From positions 58,788,001-58,852,000 of the forward strand of contig NC_057818.1 of the NCBI RefSeq assembly GCF_910594005.1: a stretch of 64,000 bases of DNA, written 5' to 3'. Shown piece by piece: positions 58,497 to 64,000 of this stretch (the first letter of the stretch is position 1; the number at the start of each line of letters is the position of its first letter). The notes beneath the pieces are model-generated. The model saw nothing but the letters and a program-made list of their open reading frames with translations, made no database searches and had not been told where the DNA came from. The translations under genes and the position numbers were made by a program. The stretch is from Cervus elaphus. Lineage: Eukaryota > Chordata > Mammalia > Artiodactyla > Cervidae.

Positions 58497-61400
58497 CTGA
58501 AAGATACCAAATAATAAGTTATTCTACTTACTATTGTTGTGGAATATAGTTTACAATTTACATAATTGCATAAAATTGGCATACACTTGGCTAGATTAAG
58601 CCTAAAACCGAGATAGAAGGAGTCAAGATGGCAGAGGATTCGGAAGACGTGGAGTTCATCTCTCTCCACCAAAGCATCAAGAATACATCTTGAAGTGGAA
58701 AAATTCTCACAGAGCCCTGAGGAACACGGGCAGAGGAACTTGGACACCTGAAAGGACAAGAAAGATTCCTGCTGAGCCAGGTAGGACAAGGGAGAGATGG
58801 AGGAAAGGGAAGAGGAAAAGAAGCCGGATGGGACCCGCACAACCCTGGGGGGATCTGAAGAGAGGAGAGGTCTCCACATCCAAGGAAGCCCCTCATTGGT
58901 GGGAGCTCAGTTGGGACACAAGGGGAGCCTCGTTCTCTGTGGGAAGAGAACACGGCAACCAGCGTGCAGGACAGAGTGAGACCTGTACGCAGGGTACTGT
59001 CCCCTGCCCTGCCCACCCAGCCTGAGAGGGTGTCCTCCACTGCAGACAAGGGCTGGGTGCTGGAACGTGGCGTTCTGAGAGCAGACCCAGGTAGAGGACT
59101 GTGTTTGCCGTGAGTAGACATCCTGAGGGGATGGGAGGGAGGGAGGAGCTGTGCAAATGGGATGCTTGTGGAGGAAGCCTGAACCACCAGAGAAGCAGAG
59201 CGGCGCTGTTGAGTGGTGCCCGAAGGAAAGAACCTCTTTGCAGCCTCTCTGCCCCTCTGCCTGTTCCGGACTCTCCAGGCACTAGGCATGGGTCCCAGCT
59301 AGGCGGGTGATCTCACGACCCCCACAGCTGCTTCCTCCTCCCCAGCCACCTCCCCACCAGGGTAGACTCATGGGCTCCAGGGGCACATTCAGAACACACG
59401 CCTGTGGGTGGTCCCAATGTATAGGTGATGCTGAAACCACAGCTGAGCGCCAAGGCCCTGCCATTAGGCAAGAAAAGCTGAGATCTCTTCTTGCATCTGT
59501 ACAAACCATGGTAATACACCCCACAATTGGCTTGGTAAACTCAACCCCAACAGAACATCTGGATGGAAATGAGGCTCTGGCAGTCAAAACCAGTCTGGCT
59601 TTAGCAACTGTAGACTTTGTAGGCATGCACATGAGGCATTTGGGCCAGGTCAGTCTACTTTGCCCCCATAGCACCACAGCAGGTTCAGCTCCACAATCAA
59701 TGTACACCTGGGATATGATTACAGTGGATCTCTGCTGGTGACCTGGTGAAAACAACATCTGAGAGACACCAGGGTCAAGTGCCAACATACCCATGGTTCA
59801 GGTGGGGCCAAGATCAATGCCAACACAGGGTCACAGGAGAGCTGGCACAGCACATGAAAGATGACACGCAGAGCACTCTCCAAGGAGAACATCCCCAGAG
59901 GAGCAACACTCAGTGGCTTCCCTCTCAGCGGGTGTGCTCCAGTCCCACCAGATCAGAAGCACCACAGATCAGAGCAGAGCTCATTTCAGATCTGGGGCCT
60001 CTGCTCCACCAATCAGGAAACAGAGCCCGCCACAGACAGTGACGGCCACAGAGGAAAGGTGAAGCGGACTTCAAGATCCAGGCAGGCTCTGGTCACAATA
60101 GTAACAATCAACCCCCTCTCAAGGGGATAAGGGCACAAGTCTCTGGACCACCTCACCCACCAGGGAGCAGACACCAGAGCAAGAGGAACTAGGATCTGCA
60201 GCCTGCAGAAGAGAGACCACAAACACAGAACATTGGACAAGATGAGGTGACAGAGGAGCATGGTGCAGAGGAGAAGTCAAGATAGAAACCTACAGGAACA
60301 ACGAAGCGAGGAGAAGTTGAGGAGTGTAATGATTAATTTTTGCTTGAAGTAATCAAATTAACAAACAAAACGTTTTCACAAATGCTAATGCCTACTTATT
60401 ATTTAACCCACTTACCACTCATGTTGTTATCTGAGCATGTTCTAATGGAGTCTAAAATAGTAAATGATATTGAGCTAGAACTAATCAGAAAAAGATGGCA
60501 TGAACGATAAAGTCCTGGGATGTTTCATAACAAAAAGATAGATTTAATAAGGTAAGAGTTCTTAACAAATCAAATGAGAAGTGAGACTTGAAAAATATGG
60601 TGAGAACACAGGGAACTCTACTCAATGCTCTGTGGTGAACTAGATGGGAAGGAAATCTAATCAAGAAGGGAAATGTGTATATGTATCACTTATTCTTTCT
60701 GTATAGCAAAACTAACATAACATTGTAAAATAGCATTATTGGAACAGAAAAATTTCTTCTTAAAGATTTCTCTATATAATCTATAAGTTTAATAGTGATG
60801 AACAATCAGAAAAAAGCACTGTGGGACATGTTATAAACTCCCACGTCAATAATTTCTTTAAAAACTCTGTGAGTTAAATAAATATATTAAAGCATTCTAG
60901 CATTAATGAATTGGCACATATATACTTAACATATTTAATGTTAGTTCATATAAAGAAAAGAGAAACTTTCACATAAAATTCATATTTGCATTTTCTCATT
61001 TTAGTGAGGTGTCTTATGTGAAGAAGGAATTCACAGGGCCTGGACTCCATCTCAGGCCTGTCTGTGCTGATCGTGCTCGGCCACCTCTCCAGTGGACTCT
61101 GAACTCTCTGCTTAGTGCCTGTGGGAACGACAATGGAAGGATAAGACCCCCTCCGGACAGGCAAACCTTGACGATCATATCCAGGTTACTCATCACCTAA
61201 GAGAAGACAGACAATAATCACCCCTGCCTCTGGACACTATCTATCAGAATGTAAGCACAGGCTTACCGGTTATTAACTGGTTGGAATGTAACCGTGGGCT
61301 TATTGATGATTAACTGTTTGAACACATAACAAGTGAATGATGGGGTTATTGTGATTGTACTTACCCTTTCTTTGTAAGCATCAAGGGATTGGGGTGGTGG

Positions 61401-62086
61401 GTTTGGACATGAACACATGGGGTATAAAAGATTTTGACAAATGCTGGTCAGGGTCCTTGGCTACGAGGAGACTCTGCCTTGGGCCCGCTGGTGTAATAAA
61501 CTGCACTCCACTATCTGCATTGTTCTTGTGAGTGAGTTTGTTTCCCAGAAAGCGTGGCTGTCACAATGCAGTGAAGAAAGAATCTGATTATGAAATTTCT
61601 AAGGGCATATGTGTAGTTTCCAGTGCACTGGAAATTATACGGTAGAAAACAAAAAACATCTGTCCCCAGTATGCCTACAAGTTTGGCAATTTTTTCACAG
61701 CTCCATCCACACCCTTCTGACTAGAGACAGAATCAGCACTTTTAAAAGGGCTTAATATAGTTACTCAGAAATATGCACAGATTTTCTAAAACCTCCCCAA
61801 AATGGACGAATTATCAGGTCATGCAGGTTGTTCCAGGCAAAGATTAATATTTCGGTTCTAACTGTGAATGTGAAAATTAATCACTGGAGAAAAATATACA
61901 AGTGATAAAAAGAATCAGGAATGGGTCAGGAGATGACGCTCTATGACAGTGACAGAAATAAACCTAGGCTAATCCAAAATCGTCTCCACTGAAGCAGATC
62001 TTCTCAAACCACACGACAAAGTATGACTTCCTCCACAATGCTTGTCCCTCTCACCCGAATTATCTGCTTCATCCATAGATACATAC
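58497..62086. other. Intron of gene 4 with L1 pieces and a young solo LTR
   Basis: About 58618-60290 is the same 1.7-kb L1 5'-UTR-like block as 37347-39020; about 60612-60740 is L1 3'-UTR-like; a solo LTR sits at 61019-61565. No additional exon is seen. Confidence 0.6.
61019..61565 (+). mobile_element. Solo LTR of the young ERV family, private to unit D
   Basis: TGAAGAAGG ... GGCTGTCACA, 547 bp, with GTATAAAAG near 61421 and GTAATAAACTGC near 61493. Much closer to the LTRs of the 21292 ERV than to the older solo LTRs. Units B (about 14192) and C (about 39743) have the uninterrupted 'gtcttat(g/a)cagtgaag' site. Flanks TATG and AATG suggest a 4-bp duplication with one change. Confidence 0.88.
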
Positions 62087-62179
62087 CTGGGTATACGGCT
62101 GTCTCCATTCTCCTTACATCCCAGGGATCCTTCATTTGCTCCAGAAATGTGACCAGGTCTGGCTTAGAGACCACAAGAC
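62087..62179 (-). CDS. KRAB-B box exon of gene 4
   Basis: 93 nt with acceptor gatgaacag and donor gtatgtatc. Encodes LVVSKPDLVTFLEQMKDPW then DVRRMETAVYP; the E-to-Q and AIHP-to-AVYP changes are private. Phase matches the 838-codon finger exon. The KRAB-A and start exons are expected beyond 64000. Confidence 0.88.
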
Positions 62180-62478
62180 CTGTTCATCAGAAAAAGGAAT
62201 ATGTGTTTTCTGAGATATTCATCAATTTCCAATCCAATATGATTTCAGGTGAGAGAGAAGTCAAGGTAGAAAGCTAAAATAGCATTAAAAAAATGATTTC
62301 ACCAAATAATTTATTGGAAGCATCTTTATAAGACAAATGCATCAGAATCAGATTCTGATATTATGCTCAAGTACTACTAAGGCAAAACCAGGTAGTGGAA
62401 TTCCAGTTTTAAGAGGCGAGTGGCACTATTTGATACCACAGAACTTACAGAATTACCACGAACCTAGAATGAAGAATA

Positions 62479-63108
62479 TGCAGGTCAAGAAGCAACAGTT
62501 CGAATCGTACATGGAACAGTTGACTGGTGGCAGAATGGGAAAGGAGTACATCAAGGCTGTACAATGCCACTCTGCTTATTTAATTTCTATGCAGAGAACA
62601 TCATGTGAAATGCTGGGCTGGATGATTCACAACCTGGAATCAAGATTACCAGGAGAGATATCAACAACGTCAGATATACAGATGATATCACTCTAATGGC
62701 AGAACTTGAAGAGGAACTAAAAAGCCTCTTGATGGGGGTGAAAGAGGAGAGTGAAAAAGCTGGCTTAAAACTCCACATTCAGAAAACTAAGATCATGGCA
62801 TCCAGTCTCATCACTTCACGGCAAATAGATAGGTGAAAAGTGGAAACAGTGACAGATTTAGTTTTGGGAAGGGGGGTGGGCTCCAAAATTACTGCAGATG
62901 GTGACTGCAGCCATGACATTAAAAGATGCTTGCCAAAAAATAAAAAGATAAAAGATGCTTGCCCTTTGGAAGAAAAGCTATGACAAAGACAGCATAGTAA
63001 AAAGCACAGACATCACTTTGCCAACAAAGGTCTGTATAGTCAAAGCTATGGATTTTTCAATAGTCATGTATGGATGTGATATTTGGAACATAAAGAAGGC
63101 TGAGCACC
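62479..63108 (+). mobile_element. BovB LINE fragment interrupted by the MED4 copy, unit D
   Basis: Paralogue of 15120-16068. The palm catalytic box is still readable as YTDD ('agatatacagatgatatc'), unlike the copies in B and C. A short local duplication of 'aaaagatgcttgcc' occurs near 62928-62963. It breaks off at 'ggctgagcaccag', where the MED4 retrocopy begins. Confidence 0.87.
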
Positions 63109-63139
63109 AGAGCTGCGTGCACGCTGGTCTGTGGGCAGC

Positions 63140-63949
63140 ATGGCGGCGGCAGCGAGTGGCGAGACGGAGGAGCGGCCGGGCGGCGGCTTAGGAGCTGCCG
63201 GCGGTAACAGCACGCGAGAGCGGCTGCTGTCAGCGCTGGAAGATCTGGAGGTCTGGTCGAGAGAACTTGTAGAAATGCTGGCAATTTCAAGAAACCAAAA
63301 GTTGCTACAGTCTGGAGAGGAGAACCAGGTCCTGGAGTTGTTAATTCACAGAGATGGGGAATTTCAGGAACTAATGAAATTGGCACTTAATCAGGGAAAA
63401 GCCCATCATGAAATGCAAGTTTTAGAAAAAGAAGTAGAAAAGAGAGACAGTGATATTCAGCAACTACAAAAACAGCTAAAGGAAGCAGAACAGATACTGG
63501 CAACAGCTGTTTACCAAGCAATAGAAAAACTCAAGTCAATAGAAAAAGCAAGAAAAGGTGCTATTTCCTCTGAAGAAATGATTAAGTATGCACATAGGAT
63601 TAGTGCAAGTAATGCTGTGTGTGCCCCACTGACCTGGGTCCCAGGGGACCCACGGAGACCAGACCCAACAGATTTGGAGATGAGAAGTGGATTACTGGGT
63701 CAGATGAACAATCCTTCCACTAATGGAGTAAATGGTCATCTCCCAGGGGACGCACTTGCAGCGGGCAGACTGCCAGATGTCCTTGCTCCACAGTATCCCT
63801 GGCAGTCAAATGATATGGCGATAAATAGGTTGCCACCAAACCACAGTCATGACTTTCTGTTGGAACCTCCAGGGCACAACAAAGAAAACGAGGACGATGT
63901 AGAGGTTATGTCAACGGACTCCTCAAGCAGCACCAGTGACTCTGATTAG
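63140..63949 (+). CDS. MED4: Intronless MED4 retrocopy with open reading frame
   Basis: The open frame of 269 codons reads as Mediator complex subunit 4, a core component of the Mediator middle module that links activators to RNA polymerase II. Recognisable stretches: GNSTRERLLSALEDLEVWS, ENQVLELLIHRDGEFQELM, the coiled-coil HHEMQVLEKEVEKRDSDIQQ, ASNAVCAPLTWVPGDPRRP and the acidic Ser-rich end VEVMSTDSSSSTSDSD. Length matches MED4 (about 270 aa). The true gene is multi-exon; here there are no introns, and the copy sits inside a BovB element, so it is a processed retrocopy. The start is the ATG at 63140, with ~31 nt of 5'-UTR-like sequence before it. The 3' UTR runs off the window. Private changes (for example Trp in LEVWS) suggest drift; expression is unknown. 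Confidence 0.88.
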   Translation: MAAAASGETEERPGGGLGAAGGNSTRERLLSALEDLEVWSRELVEMLAISRNQKLLQSGEENQVLELLIHRDGEFQELMKLALNQGKAHHEMQVLEKEVEKRDSDIQQLQKQLKEAEQILATAVYQAIEKLKSIEKARKGAISSEEMIKYAHRISASNAVCAPLTWVPGDPRRPDPTDLEMRSGLLGQMNNPSTNGVNGHLPGDALAAGRLPDVLAPQYPWQSNDMAINRLPPNHSHDFLLEPPGHNKENEDDVEVMSTDSSSSTSDSD

Positions 63950-64000
63950 AAACCATAAGATGAAAAGCAAACAGAATTGAATACTATAGAAATCTGTTTC

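Overview
This window is nuclear DNA from a pecoran ruminant (cattle, sheep, goat or deer lineage). The evidence is many copies of BovB/RTE LINEs, Bov-tA and CHR-type tRNA-derived SINEs, artiodactyl L1 pieces and ruminant endogenous retroviruses (ERVs). There are no bacterial genes, tRNA or rRNA genes, or CRISPR arrays.

The backbone is a direct tandem array of KRAB C2H2 zinc-finger (KRAB-ZNF) genes, all on the minus strand, with a basic repeat unit of about 15.5 kb. The exon structure can be read directly and its phases agree: a start exon ending MAASQ, a 127-nt KRAB-A exon, a 93-nt KRAB-B exon, and one large zinc-finger exon. Gene 1 has only its start exon (4741-4874) and KRAB-A exon (753-879) here; the rest lies off the left edge. 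Gene 2 is complete (20278 down to 11245) but a CGA-to-TGA change truncates its finger array. Gene 3 (41903 down to 35056) also ends early and has no start exon, because about 1.7 kb of the unit is replaced by 5.7 kb of foreign sequence at 45395-51110. Gene 4 has a fully open 838-codon finger exon (55978-58496) and a KRAB-B exon (62087-62179); its 5' exons lie off the right edge.

Retroelements explain most of the length differences between units. Unit B carries a nearly full-length plus-strand gammaretrovirus-like ERV (21292-29923) with two similar LTRs, a 4-bp CAAT target duplication, a tRNA-Gly primer-binding site, and gag, pol and env broken by a few stops and frameshifts. Its start is about 1 kb upstream of gene 2's start exon. 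Unit C carries a decayed minus-strand ERV with a tRNA-Pro-like primer site. A solo LTR related to the unit-B ERV is shared by three units, so it predates the duplications. A second solo LTR (61019-61565) is private to the fourth unit. At the right edge an intronless copy of MED4 with an open reading frame interrupts a BovB element.

The most notable points are the loss of gene 3's start exon beside a same-strand LTR, the independent truncation of two of three finger arrays, a 4-finger higher-order repeat in gene 3, a shared fossil terminal finger, and the intact MED4 retrocopy.
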